Assembly (NCBI RefSeq): GCF_006716425.1 | Contig: NZ_VFOZ01000002.1 | Location: 124,001 to 188,000 of the forward strand | Origin: Actinoallomurus bryophytorum | GTDB taxonomy: Bacteria; Actinomycetota; Actinomycetes; Streptosporangiales; Streptosporangiaceae | Direction of reading: 5' to 3' | DNA: 64,000 nt | Shown: one piece after another, positions 27,383-36,061 of the stretch | How the letters are laid out: each line of letters opens with the position of its first letter | Position numbering within the stretch: the stretch's first letter is position 1 | Made by a program: the position numbers and the translations under genes | Notes under the pieces: generated by a model | The model's database searches: none | What the model was told of the DNA's origin: nothing | The model's input: the letters and a program-made list of their open reading frames with translations, nothing else

Positions 27383-28189
27383 TCACCGGTCGCCGAGGTC
27401 CAAGAGCGCGCCCAGCAGTTCCTCGGGCGTCTCGACCTGGGGCATGTGGCCGGTACGGGGCAGCAGGGTGAAGGTCGACATCGGGATCGCGGCGGCGTAG
27501 GCCTTGCCGTAGTCCGGGTCGACGATGCCGTCGCTCTGGCCCCACAGCACGTGGACCGGGAGGTCGAGGCCGCCGAGCCGATCGGCCAGTGCCGGGTCGG
27601 ACATGGCGGGGCCGGCGTAGCCGATCAACGCCTGCACGTCCGGGCTCGGCCCCGTGCCTCCGGTGCTCGGCGGGCCGGGCGCCTTGCTCGGGTCGTGGAA
27701 GGAGTAGGACCGGAGCTCGGCCGGCGACATGCCGCGGACGTCGGTCATCGGGTGGCCTTCGACCTGGATGCCGACTCCGTCGATGATGACCGCGCCGCTG
27801 ACCCGCGGGCTCTCCTGCAGGGCGATCTCGGCGGCCAGCCAGCCCCCGAAGGAGTTGCCGATCACGGTCACATCGGTGAGGTCGAGTTGTTCGAGCATGG
27901 TGACGTAGGCCCGGGCCAGCTCGGGGACGCCGGTCAGCCCCTCGGCCTTCCGCGTGCCGCCGAAGCCGGGGTGGGTGGGCAGCAGCACCCGGGAGTGGGT
28001 GCGTTCGGCGAGCAGGTCGGCGAAGCCGGCCATCGTCTGCACGCCGCCGCCTCCGTGCAGGAGCAGGAACGGCCGGGTTCGGTCGCGGTCCTGGACGGTG
28101 ATCTCGACGGGGCCGACGGAGTCGGTCTGGAGCGTGCGGATCTCGGTGCGGGTGGGCCGGAGGGTACCGGCCGCGGTCAGGGTGGTCAT
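27383..28189 (-). CDS. Alpha/beta-fold hydrolase
   Basis: A 268-residue hydrolase with the oxyanion-hole pattern LLLHGGGG, the nucleophile elbow GNSFGG, an acid in WGQSDGIVD and a His in RTGHMPQ. It most resembles meta-cleavage-product or ester/lactone hydrolases. First gene of the MarR-facing operon, 26 bases upstream of the metallo-hydrolase gene. Confidence 0.85.
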   Translation of the reverse strand: MTTLTAAGTLRPTRTEIRTLQTDSVGPVEITVQDRDRTRPFLLLHGGGGVQTMAGFADLLAERTHSRVLLPTHPGFGGTRKAEGLTGVPELARAYVTMLEQLDLTDVTVIGNSFGGWLAAEIALQESPRVSGAVIIDGVGIQVEGHPMTDVRGMSPAELRSYSFHDPSKAPGPPSTGGTGPSPDVQALIGYAGPAMSDPALADRLGGLDLPVHVLWGQSDGIVDPDYGKAYAAAIPMSTFTLLPRTGHMPQVETPEELLGALLDLGDR

Positions 28190-28225
28190 CGTTCCTTCTC
28201 TCCACGGTGTCCATGACGAGCTATA

Positions 28226-28265
28226 TAAGGAACCTTACATCAGGATGCTTAGATAAGTAACCTGG
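28226..28265. promoter_or_regulatory. Repeated TAAG-type palindrome, likely MarR operator
   Basis: TAAGGAACCTTA at 28226-28237 is a palindrome (TAAGG/CCTTA arms), and a related half-match, TAAGTAACCTGG, lies at 28254-28265. Both sit in the 91-base gap between the hydrolase and MarR genes. Confidence 0.55.
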
Positions 28266-28280
28266 CTTTGCTGCGGTAAG

Positions 28281-28712
28281 GTGTCTCGGGTGAAGTACCG
28301 ACCGGCCGACGTCGCACTGGCCGTCAAACGCCTGCAGTACCGCCACCACCGCGCGCTGAGCCACGCCCTGGCGCCGCTGGGGCTCTCACTCGTGCAGTGG
28401 GACACCCTGCGTCATCTGCACCGGCAGCCGGACGCCTCGCTGCACGACCTCGCGGTGCTGACCTTCCAGACCGACCAGTCCTTCGGCTCGCTCGCCACCC
28501 GCATGGCCGACCGCGGGCTGATCGAACGCGTCCCGGGTCCGGGCCGGGCCGTCAAGCACCGGCTCACCCCGGAGGGCGCGCGGCTGCGCGCCGCCGGCCA
28601 GGACGCCGTGGACGCCGTCGTCACGTCCTCGTTCCGCACCCTGTCGACCGCCCAGCTCGACCAACTGGGCGAGCTGCTGGACACCGCCCTCGGCCCCGAC
28701 CCGACGGCGTAG
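28281..28712 (+). CDS. MarR-family transcriptional regulator
   Basis: A 143-residue winged-helix regulator (LSLVQWDTLRHLHRQPDASL, then LTFQTDQSFGSLATRMADRG and the wing RVPGPGRAVKHRLT). It is divergent from the hydrolase/metallo-hydrolase/ABM operon and is presumably its repressor through the palindromes in between. GTG start at 28281; GTG 28290 is an alternative. Confidence 0.85.
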   Translation: MSRVKYRPADVALAVKRLQYRHHRALSHALAPLGLSLVQWDTLRHLHRQPDASLHDLAVLTFQTDQSFGSLATRMADRGLIERVPGPGRAVKHRLTPEGARLRAAGQDAVDAVVTSSFRTLSTAQLDQLGELLDTALGPDPTA

Positions 28713-28731
28713 GAGCCGCGTCGCGGGCGTC

Positions 28732-30216
28732 CTACCCGGACTTCGCCGCGGCGTGCCTGCCGGCTCGCCGGCCGAAGTAGGACCCCTCGCCGAGCTGCGT
28801 TCCCGAACAGTAACCCGCGCCGTCCTGTGCGATGTTCGACGCACAGGCGCCCGCGGCGTAGAGGCCGCGGATGAGGGAGCCGTCCTCGCGCTTCACCTCG
28901 CCGTCGACCGTGGTCGCCATCCCTCCGAGCGTGAAGCCGGCGTAGAGCGCGACGCCCAGGGTGAGGTCGAGAACGGCCCATGGCGCCTCGGTCTGCGGCG
29001 CCAGCCAGTCGGGGTGCTTGTGGAAGTCGGGGTCCGCACCCTTCGCGGCGTGTTCGTTGTAGCGGCCGAGCGTCGCACGCAGGGCCTCGACCGGGATGGC
29101 GAGGCCCTCTGCCATCTCCTCGACCGTCTCGTAACCGTCCTTGAGCGGCACGAGCGGCATGCGCTGTTCGCCGTAGTGAGCGGAGTCGACGATGAGGTAC
29201 GCCGTCGCGTCCGGCTGCCGCATCACGTGGTAGGACGTCCGGGCGTGATAGCCGTCCTCCGCGACGAACCGGCGGCCGTGTTTGTTGACGATCAGCCCCT
29301 TGACCAGTTGGGACGGCGGGTAGAACGGCGCGGTGATGAACGGTTCCTCCATGTTCTCCAGCGCCGCCCCGACCGACTGGCCGAGCCGGATGCCGAGCCC
29401 GTCGTCGTACGTCGAGCCGAGGGTGAAGAGCTTGGCGCCCAGCGCCGGGGTGTACCGGGCGACCATGTCGGGGTTCATGACGAAACCACCGGCGGCGATG
29501 AGGACCGACGAGGCTCGGACGACGCCGGTCTTCTCGAAGCATCTCCAGGTCACGCCGGCGACACGGCCGCCGGCGCCCTCGCCGTCCACCACGAGGTTGG
29601 TCACGCCGGTCTCGTAGCGGACCTCGACGCCGATCTCCTCGACCCTGTCGCGCAGCAGGTCCATCACGATCCTGGTGCCCTCCGTGTCGCCGGGCACGGG
29701 CACCTTGTGGCCGCGCGGCGCGGGGGCGACCTCGTCCCGGTAGGGGTGGACCTTCTCGTTGCCGGTGAACATCAGGCCCTCCGTCCCCGGCTGGATCACG
29801 GCCTTGCCGGGAAAGTAGGACCGCTCGAACCGAAAGCCGAGCGCCTCGAGCCAGTCGAAGTGCTCGACGGAGTCCTCGCAGTAGGCGCGGATCTTCTCCT
29901 CGTCGGGGGCCTTCGTGCTCGCCGTCAGGTATCGCGCCATCGCCTCGGCCGAGTCCTCGTGACCGGTGGCCCGCTGCACCGCCGTACCGCCGCCGAGGTA
30001 GAAGTGCCCGCCGGACAGCGAGGACGTGCCGCCGTGGACGGCCGCCTTCTCCAGGAGCAGCACCCGCGCACCGGCACGAGCGGCCTCGAGTGCCGCACAG
30101 CCACCGGCGATGCCGAAGCCCACGACGACGGCGTCGTAGGTCTCGGCGTCGGAGGGCACGCTCGAGACGGGAACCGCCGCGGGTACGGCGAGGCCGGATG
30201 GCGTACGCGATGTCAT
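28732..30216 (-). CDS. FAD-dependent oxidoreductase, KstD/fumarate-reductase flavoprotein type
   Basis: A 494-residue flavoprotein with the dinucleotide motif VVVGFGIAGGCAALEAARAG (residues about 30-49), the EKAAVHGGTSSLSGG motif of the fumarate-reductase/3-ketosteroid-dehydrogenase group, and the C-terminal GLYAAGACASN substrate-side motif. Such enzymes desaturate or oxidise steroid-like or other ring substrates. It is the last gene of the leftward CYP51 operon, 67 bases after the CMD gene. Start 30216 follows GAGAGGCG. Confidence 0.82.
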   Translation of the reverse strand: MTSRTPSGLAVPAAVPVSSVPSDAETYDAVVVGFGIAGGCAALEAARAGARVLLLEKAAVHGGTSSLSGGHFYLGGGTAVQRATGHEDSAEAMARYLTASTKAPDEEKIRAYCEDSVEHFDWLEALGFRFERSYFPGKAVIQPGTEGLMFTGNEKVHPYRDEVAPAPRGHKVPVPGDTEGTRIVMDLLRDRVEEIGVEVRYETGVTNLVVDGEGAGGRVAGVTWRCFEKTGVVRASSVLIAAGGFVMNPDMVARYTPALGAKLFTLGSTYDDGLGIRLGQSVGAALENMEEPFITAPFYPPSQLVKGLIVNKHGRRFVAEDGYHARTSYHVMRQPDATAYLIVDSAHYGEQRMPLVPLKDGYETVEEMAEGLAIPVEALRATLGRYNEHAAKGADPDFHKHPDWLAPQTEAPWAVLDLTLGVALYAGFTLGGMATTVDGEVKREDGSLIRGLYAAGACASNIAQDGAGYCSGTQLGEGSYFGRRAGRHAAAKSG

Positions 30217-30283
30217 CGATCGCCTCTCAGCTCTTGCGGAATCTGGTTCACGGTGCCGCCGTCCATGATGACCTCCTGGCCGG

Positions 30284-30679
30284 TCAGTCCTGTCGCTTGG
30301 CCGCGGCACGGGCCGCCTTGGCGATCGTCTGCTCCACTATGGAGTTGATCCGGGCGCCGTTGGGCCAGCCGGCGTAGTGGCTGAGGAAGACCACGATCTC
30401 GCGCAGGGCGGCGTCGTCGAGCTCGCCCGCCGCGTGGGCGGCGGGGATCTGGATGCCCAGCACGTCGGCGGCGCCCTGCCCGGTGAGCAGGCCGATGAGC
30501 AGCAGCCGCCGGTCACGGTCGGACAGGCCGGGCCGGTTCCAGATGTCGGCGAAGAGGTGGTCGGCGGTGTAGGCGAAGAAGTCGCCCGTGCCGTCGGTCA
30601 TGTCGAAGCCGTAGACTTGCTCCATCTTCTCCAGGCCCTCCCTGCGGACCTCGGGAAGGTCATCGAACTTGCCCATCAT
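30284..30679 (-). CDS. Carboxymuconolactone decarboxylase (CMD)-family protein
   Basis: A 131-residue CMD-family helical protein (YTADHLFADIWNRPGLSDRD, then LLLIGLLTGQGAADVLGIQI and HYAGWPNG). The AhpD-type CxxC is absent, so peroxidase activity is unlikely. It matches the small CMD protein that accompanies the mycobacterial cyp51 locus (Rv0771-like). The ATGATG start overlaps the HIBADH-like stop. Confidence 0.8.
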   Translation of the reverse strand: MMGKFDDLPEVRREGLEKMEQVYGFDMTDGTGDFFAYTADHLFADIWNRPGLSDRDRRLLLIGLLTGQGAADVLGIQIPAAHAAGELDDAALREIVVFLSHYAGWPNGARINSIVEQTIAKAARAAAKRQD

Positions 30680-31551
30680 CGTGCTCCTTCCCCGGCGGGG
30701 AGGCCGAGCCCCGGGCCGAGACGGTCCAGGGCCAGCCGGGACAGGGGTACGTCGACCTCGAGCTGCTCGGCGAGGGAGATCGCGAACGCCAGGTCCTTCT
30801 CTCCCAGCGCGAGCGCGTGGGAGAGGACCCGGTGCCAGAAGTCGCCCTCCGGGATGGGTGCCGTGGTGGCGCGGTGCATGATCGCGCCCGGCCCGCCGGT
30901 GATCGCGTCGGTGTGGCGGACGACGTCGCCGAGCGCGACCAGGTCCAGGCCCGCCGCCTCGGCGAGGCGCTGCGCCTCGGTGGCCGCCGTGAAGGCGACG
31001 AAGTGCAGCAGGTTGCGCGCCAGCTTGAACTTCGTGCCGGCGCCGACCGGACCGGCGTGGACGACCTTGCCGCCCATCGGCGCCAGGATCGGGCGCACCG
31101 ACGCGAACTCCTCCTGTGAGCCGCCGACCATGATCGCCAGTGTGCCCTCCGCCGCGCCCATCGGACCGCCCGAGACCGGCGCGTCGAGGACCCGCACGCC
31201 GTGCGTACGGGCGGCCTCCGCCAGTGCGGCCGGCGTGTCGGGGGCGATCGTCGAGTGCACCACCACCGTGAGCGGCCGGTCGGGGGTGCGCCGGTCGCTC
31301 ACCTCGAGCACCTGCAGCAGCACGTCACGGACCTGGTCGTCGTCGCGGACCATCACGCAGAGCGTGTCCACCGCCACGGCGAGCTCGCCGACCGACCCGG
31401 CGGCCCTGGCCCCGGCGGCGGTCAGCTCGGCGACCGGGGCCGGCGCCACGTCGTACACCCGCAGGTCGACGGCATCGGCCGCCGCGAGCCGCTTGGCCAT
31501 CGGCTTGCCGATGCTGCCCAGTCCGACGAATCCGGCGCGGAGGGTGTTCAT
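30676..31551 (-). CDS. NAD(P)-dependent oxidoreductase, 3-hydroxyisobutyrate dehydrogenase family
   Basis: A 291-residue beta-hydroxyacid dehydrogenase with the N-terminal Rossmann motif GFVGLGSIGKPMAKRL, the substrate-binding DAPVSGGPMGAAEGTL and the conserved Lys segment GTKFKLARNLL. It resembles Rv0770-type proteins. ATGA overlap with the upstream SDR. Probably reversibly oxidises a hydroxyacid formed in the pathway. Confidence 0.85.
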   Translation of the reverse strand: MNTLRAGFVGLGSIGKPMAKRLAAADAVDLRVYDVAPAPVAELTAAGARAAGSVGELAVAVDTLCVMVRDDDQVRDVLLQVLEVSDRRTPDRPLTVVVHSTIAPDTPAALAEAARTHGVRVLDAPVSGGPMGAAEGTLAIMVGGSQEEFASVRPILAPMGGKVVHAGPVGAGTKFKLARNLLHFVAFTAATEAQRLAEAAGLDLVALGDVVRHTDAITGGPGAIMHRATTAPIPEGDFWHRVLSHALALGEKDLAFAISLAEQLEVDVPLSRLALDRLGPGLGLPAGEGAR

Positions 31552-32294
31552 GCGCGGAAGGTCTGGCCGCCGTCGACGGCGATGATCTGCCCGGTCACCC
31601 ACGCCGACTCGTCGGAGAGCAGGAACAGGCAGGCGCCCACCATGTCTTCCGGCTGCCCCATGCGCTTGAGCGCGAAGTTCTTCACCATCTCCTTCGCCGC
31701 ACCGCCGGCCTGGGTGCGGGTGGCCTGGGTGTCGGTGGGGCCGGGGGCGATCGCGTTGACCCGGATGTTCCTGCCGCCGAGCTCGTGCGCGAGCTGCTGG
31801 GTGAGCCCGTTGACGCCGACCTTGGCCAGCCCGTAGAAGCCGGAGTAGACGTACGCGGCGGTGCTGGACTGGTTGACGATCGAGCCGCCGCCGCGTTCTT
31901 GCATGGCCGGGTAGACCGCGCGGGTCATCACCAGGGCACCGTCCATGTTCACCGACATGAACTTGCGGTAGTAGTCCCAGTCGACGGTGATGAGCAGGTC
32001 GAACTCCATGTCGCCGTAGATCGCCGCGTTGTTCACCAGGCCGTCGATGCCCCCGTACGCCGCGGTGACGGTCTCGACCAGCGCGGCGGCGGACTCGGCC
32101 GAGGAGACGTCGCACGGGACGGCCATCGCGGTGCCGCCGCCGGCCTCGATCCGCTTGGCCACCTGCTCGGCGGCGCCGGCGTTCAGGTCGGCCACCACGA
32201 CGGAGGCTCCCTCCGTCGCGAGTCCCTTGGCGTAGGCCTCCCCGATGCCTCGCGCCGCCCCGGTGACGACGATGACCTTGTCTTGAAGACGCAT
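31548..32294 (-). CDS. SDR-family oxidoreductase
   Basis: A 248-residue classical short-chain dehydrogenase: TGAARGIGEAYA nucleotide motif, NNAAIYG, catalytic Ser in NQSSTAAY and YGLAK (Tyr and Lys). It matches the Rv0769-type SDR of the mycobacterial locus. GGAGGAGAGAG precedes the ATG. Coupled to the HIBADH-like gene by ATGA. Confidence 0.87.
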   Translation of the reverse strand: MRLQDKVIVVTGAARGIGEAYAKGLATEGASVVVADLNAGAAEQVAKRIEAGGGTAMAVPCDVSSAESAAALVETVTAAYGGIDGLVNNAAIYGDMEFDLLITVDWDYYRKFMSVNMDGALVMTRAVYPAMQERGGGSIVNQSSTAAYVYSGFYGLAKVGVNGLTQQLAHELGGRNIRVNAIAPGPTDTQATRTQAGGAAKEMVKNFALKRMGQPEDMVGACLFLLSDESAWVTGQIIAVDGGQTFRA

Positions 32295-32316
32295 CTCTCT
32301 CCTCCGGTGTGGCGGC

Positions 32317-33768
32317 TCAGGCCGGCTCGGCGATCGTCTTGAACTCGAGGTACTCCTCGAACCCGGCGACCCCCATCTCCCGGCCGAAGCCGGACTGCTT
32401 GTAACCGCCGAACGGCGCGTCCGGGCTGAACCAGACGCCACCGTTGACGGCGAGGGTGCCGGTGCGGATCCGCCTGGCGACCGCCTTGGCACGCTCGAGG
32501 TCGCCGGAGTCGACCGATCCGGACAGCCCGTACGCCGAATCGTTGGCGATGCGGACCGCGTCGTCGTCGCCGTCGTGGGCGATGACGACGAGCACCGGGC
32601 CGAAGATCTCCTCCTGCGCCGGCCGGGAGGAGTTGTCCAGACCGGCGACGACGGTGGGCTCGACCCAGAAGCCGGGCCGGTCGATGACGTGGCCGCCGGT
32701 GACGATCCGGCCGCCCTCCTCCTCGGCCAGCCGGAGATAGCCCTCGACCCGGTCGCGCTGCGCCCGCGAGATCACCGGGCCGCAGATGGCGCGGGGGTCG
32801 GCCGGGTCCTTGGCGCCGATCGAGTCCATGGTCGCGGCGGCGACGGCGACGGCCTCGTCGTACCTCTCGCGCGGGACGACCAGCCGGGTGGTGAGGGCAC
32901 AGCCCTGGCCTGCGTGGATGCAGGCGGCGAAGGCGGTCGCCCCCGCGGCGGCGGCGACGTCGGCGTCGTCGAGCACGATCGCCGCAGACTTTCCGCCGAG
33001 CTCGAGGAAGACCTTCTTCAGCGTGGGGGCGGCCGCGGCCATGATCGCCCGCCCGGTGTTCGTGGAGCCGGTGAAGGAGACCATGTCGACGCGCGGGTCG
33101 GTCGTCAGCAGGGCGGCGACCTCGTTGGAACGCGGCGTCACCACGTTGAGGACGCCTGCCGGGATATCGGTGTGCCCGGCGGCGAGGCGGCCGAGCTCGC
33201 AGGCCACCCACGGAGTGTCCGGGGCCGGCTTGAGGACGACGGTGCAGCCCGCGGCGAGCGCGGGGCCGATCTTGGCGAGGTTGATCTGGTTCGGGACGTT
33301 CCAGGGAGTGATGGCGGCGACGACGCCGGCGGCCTCACGCCGGATCGTCCGCCGGCTCGGGATGCCCATCGGCTTCGCGACGCCGAGATCGGTCTCCCAC
33401 TCGTAGGACTCCAGCAGGTCGGTGACCCACTTCAGGCCCTCGACCGGGACGTCGAAACCGGCGGCGCCCATCATGAATCCCGGCATGCCGACCTCGGCGG
33501 TCGTCAGGGCACGGAACTCATCGCTGTGGTCGAGCAGTGCCCGGTGGAGCTGCCGCAGGCAGCGGACCCGCAGCTCCACGTCGGTCGCCCAGCCGGTCGC
33601 GTCGAAGGCCCGGCGGGCAGCGGCGATCGCGGCGTCCACGTCGGCGGCCGTGCTGTCCGGCGCCTGGCCGATCACCTCCCCGGTGGCCGGGTTGAGGATC
33701 GGGTACGACGACCCGCCGCCCGCGCCGCCGAGCGTGCCGTCGATCAGCTGCCGGGCCGGTGGTCTCAC
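32317..33768 (-). CDS. Aldehyde dehydrogenase
   Basis: A 483-residue NAD(P)-dependent aldehyde dehydrogenase with the catalytic Cys290 in HAGQGCALTTR, Glu256 in FLELGGKSA, and the cofactor segment PWNVPNQ and FTGSTNTGR. It corresponds to the AldA-like protein (Rv0768) of the mycobacterial cyp51 locus. GTG 33768 overlaps the stop of the NTF2-like gene (GTGA), and so is chosen over the longer open frame. Confidence 0.88.
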   Translation of the reverse strand: MRPPARQLIDGTLGGAGGGSSYPILNPATGEVIGQAPDSTAADVDAAIAAARRAFDATGWATDVELRVRCLRQLHRALLDHSDEFRALTTAEVGMPGFMMGAAGFDVPVEGLKWVTDLLESYEWETDLGVAKPMGIPSRRTIRREAAGVVAAITPWNVPNQINLAKIGPALAAGCTVVLKPAPDTPWVACELGRLAAGHTDIPAGVLNVVTPRSNEVAALLTTDPRVDMVSFTGSTNTGRAIMAAAAPTLKKVFLELGGKSAAIVLDDADVAAAAGATAFAACIHAGQGCALTTRLVVPRERYDEAVAVAAATMDSIGAKDPADPRAICGPVISRAQRDRVEGYLRLAEEEGGRIVTGGHVIDRPGFWVEPTVVAGLDNSSRPAQEEIFGPVLVVIAHDGDDDAVRIANDSAYGLSGSVDSGDLERAKAVARRIRTGTLAVNGGVWFSPDAPFGGYKQSGFGREMGVAGFEEYLEFKTIAEPA

Positions 33769-34385
33769 TGGGCCGGCTCCTGGGTGATGAAGTCGCCGCG
33801 CTCGACCGGCGGCGGCCACACGGTGCTCGGAAGGTCCTTGTGGTGGTAGTGGCCGGGTACGCCGTGGCCGGCGACGGACATCCGCTTCAGCAACGTGCCG
33901 GGTGCCTTGCCGGCCTGGAGGATCTCCATGAAGGTGTGCGCGGTCGACGGCATGTCGAACCAGTCGCGCTGCCAAGCGATCTTGAGCTGGCCGGCGTCCG
34001 CGCCCTTCGTCCGGCGCTCGATGCCGAACCAGGAGCCGCCGATGCCGAGGACCTCGTACTCCTGCCCGGTGGCGTCGTCGGTGATCCCGGACCTCTGCTT
34101 CCAGAAGCCGACGACCATGCCGTTCTTCTCGTCGATGAGGGTCGCCTGGTAGTCGTAGCGCCAGCCGTCGAGGCCGTCCATCTCGATGCCGATCGCCCAG
34201 TCCCGTATCTGGTCGCGGCCTACCGCCATGAAGTGCTCGTCGGGCGCGTACATCCACCCGTACGTGGCGTCCTCTGCGTAGTGGCCGGCCAGCACGCGCC
34301 AGTCGCCGGTGCGCTCCGCCTCCCGGTTGATCGCCAGCCAGGAGTCCCAGAACCCCTCGATCTCGGCACGCGTCAGTTCCGTCAT
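33765..34385 (-). CDS. NTF2-like (SnoaL-type) protein
   Basis: A 206-residue protein of the nuclear-transport-factor-2 fold with the usual opening AEIEGFWDSWLAINREAERT, then AGHYAEDATYGWMYAPDE. Such folds act as isomerases, hydratases or dehydratases; the long C-terminal tail (WPPPVERGDF) is unusual. The ATG at 34385 is preferred over the ORF start upstream. It takes a position that in mycobacteria is occupied by ketosteroid-isomerase-like genes nearby (Rv0760c-type), which hints at a steroid-like substrate. Confidence 0.75.
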   Translation of the reverse strand: MTELTRAEIEGFWDSWLAINREAERTGDWRVLAGHYAEDATYGWMYAPDEHFMAVGRDQIRDWAIGIEMDGLDGWRYDYQATLIDEKNGMVVGFWKQRSGITDDATGQEYEVLGIGGSWFGIERRTKGADAGQLKIAWQRDWFDMPSTAHTFMEILQAGKAPGTLLKRMSVAGHGVPGHYHHKDLPSTVWPPPVERGDFITQEPAQ

Positions 34386-34455
34386 GAGACCGACTCCGTC
34401 GGCCTCATGACCAAGGTGCTGTGCTTGTTGATTCTCTCGCTCCGCTCGGTCATGT

Positions 34456-34656
34456 TCAGGCCTCTTCTTCGATCGAGAGTGCAAAGGCGGGGCAGTACTT
34501 CACGGCGGTCCCTACGTCGGCGCGCAGCGACTCGTCCGGATGCTCCTGGAGGAGGACCACCACGTCGCCGTCCTCGTCGAAGCCGAAGACCTCGGGGGCC
34601 TCGCCCTGACAGAGCTGGTGTCCCTGGCACAGGCTCGTATCGGCGACGACCTTCAT
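34456..34656 (-). CDS. Ferredoxin, 3Fe-4S type (P450 partner)
   Basis: A 66-residue single-cluster ferredoxin with the motif CQGHQLC...YCP, that is CxxHxxC(n)CP with His in place of the second Cys, typical of ferredoxins that feed P450s in actinobacteria (Rv0763c-like). AGGAGG lies 8 bases before the ATG at 34656, which overlaps the stop of the CYP51 gene (ATGA). It is the likely electron donor of CYP51. Confidence 0.9.
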   Translation of the reverse strand: MKVVADTSLCQGHQLCQGEAPEVFGFDEDGDVVVLLQEHPDESLRADVGTAVKYCPAFALSIEEEA

Positions 34657-36059
34657 CGCGCGGCCCTCCTGCGATAGCGGACGCGGCACGGCTGCTCGAG
34701 CTGGATGACCATCTTCGAGTGGTCGTCGCGGTAGGACTCCGCGGGCTGCGCCATCGCGAACTCGAAGTCACGCAGGATGACCGAGAAGATCGCCTTCAGC
34801 TGCATCATCGCGAACGCGTTGCCGACACAGCGATGCTTGCCGGCGCCGAACGGGATCCAGGTCCAGCGGTTCCGCAGGTCCTCCTGGCGCGGGTCGATGT
34901 AGCGTCCGGGGTCGAACTCGCCGGCCTTCGGAAAGTCCTGCTCGATCCGGTTGGACACCCGTGGCGAGGCGGCGATCATGGTGCCCTTCGGGATGACGTG
35001 GCCGAGCAGGTCGAAGTCCTCCTGCACCAACCGCATCAAGATGACGAGCGGCGGGTGGAGCCGCAGCGTCTCCTTCAGCGCCCCCTCCAGCACCGGGATC
35101 GACCGCAGCGCCTGGAACGACACCTCAGAACCGTCGGAGTAGAGGTCGTCGAGCTCGGCGACGACGTCGGCCATCGCGCCGGGGTGCCGCATCAGTTCGA
35201 TCATCGCCCAGGACGCCGTACCCGAGCTGGTGTGATGCCCGGCGAACATCATCGAGATGAAGATCCCGGTGATGACGTCGGCGTCGAAGTGATCGGCGCC
35301 GTCCTCCTTCTTCAGCGAGATGAGGACGTCGAGCAGGTCGCGGTCCTCCCGGGACACCGTGCCGCGCGCCTTGCGCCGGTCGATGATCCCCTGCACCAGC
35401 GCGACGAGCTTCGCCCGCGCCGTGTCGCGCATCCGGAAGCTCTCGATGTCGGCGTAGGGGTCGACGTACGCGATGGCGTCGGTGCCGCGCTCGAGCTCGT
35501 GGTAATGCCGGGCGAAGGAGGAGTCGAGCTCCTCACGGAACGGCCTGCCGACCAGGCACGACGAGGTGGTGTAGATGGTGAGTTCGGCGAAGAAGTCGAG
35601 CAGGTCGATCTCGCCCTCCTCACCCCAGCCGTCGACCATCCGGCGGATCTCCGCCTCGATGGTCCGCGCATGGCCGCGCATCATGTCGCCGCGCAGGGCC
35701 TGGTTCTTCAGCATCTGCTGCCGCTCCTCGGGCGAGGCGTCGAAGACCACGCCCTTGCCGAAGATCGGCGTCATGAAGGGGTACGCCGCCGCCTGGTCGA
35801 GCACCTCGTCGGGCGCGCGGAAGAACGCCTCATTGGCCTCCGCGCCGCTGGCCAGCACGACGTCCTTGCCCGCCAGCCGGAAACGGCCGACGTCGCCGCA
35901 TTCCTCCCTGAGCCGGGTGAAGAGCCGGATCGGGTCGACCCGCATCTCGGGCAGGTGGCCGGTACCGCGGATGATCTCGGGCACTTCGGGACTCTGGTCG
36001 TCCAGGACCATCGAGACCTCGGGAATGCCGGCGAGCGGATGGGCCGGGGTGACGGCCAT
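34653..36059 (-). CDS. cyp51: Cytochrome P450 CYP51 (sterol 14alpha-demethylase family)
   Basis: A 468-residue P450 whose sequence closely follows mycobacterial CYP51: YPFMTPIFGKGVVFDAS, IDLLDFFAELTIYTTSSCL, the I-helix FAGHHTSSGTASW (about 272-284), KETLR (329-333), and the haem loop FGAGKHRCVG with Cys411. In CYP51 the I-helix HT pair replaces the usual acid-alcohol pair, as here. Known CYP51 removes the 14alpha-methyl of sterols. This organism need not make sterols, so the natural substrate may be an imported sterol or triterpenoid. Coupled with ferredoxin downstream and SDR upstream (2-base gap). GGGGGAG before the ATG. Confidence 0.92.
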   Translation of the reverse strand: MAVTPAHPLAGIPEVSMVLDDQSPEVPEIIRGTGHLPEMRVDPIRLFTRLREECGDVGRFRLAGKDVVLASGAEANEAFFRAPDEVLDQAAAYPFMTPIFGKGVVFDASPEERQQMLKNQALRGDMMRGHARTIEAEIRRMVDGWGEEGEIDLLDFFAELTIYTTSSCLVGRPFREELDSSFARHYHELERGTDAIAYVDPYADIESFRMRDTARAKLVALVQGIIDRRKARGTVSREDRDLLDVLISLKKEDGADHFDADVITGIFISMMFAGHHTSSGTASWAMIELMRHPGAMADVVAELDDLYSDGSEVSFQALRSIPVLEGALKETLRLHPPLVILMRLVQEDFDLLGHVIPKGTMIAASPRVSNRIEQDFPKAGEFDPGRYIDPRQEDLRNRWTWIPFGAGKHRCVGNAFAMMQLKAIFSVILRDFEFAMAQPAESYRDDHSKMVIQLEQPCRVRYRRRAAR

Positions 36060-36061
36060 GG

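Noticed and set aside
26601-28214. A 537-residue reading of the MBL-fold gene
   Set aside because: The N-terminal 286 residues overlap the alpha/beta hydrolase in another frame and are Arg/Pro/His-rich; a ribosome site and family start support 27356.
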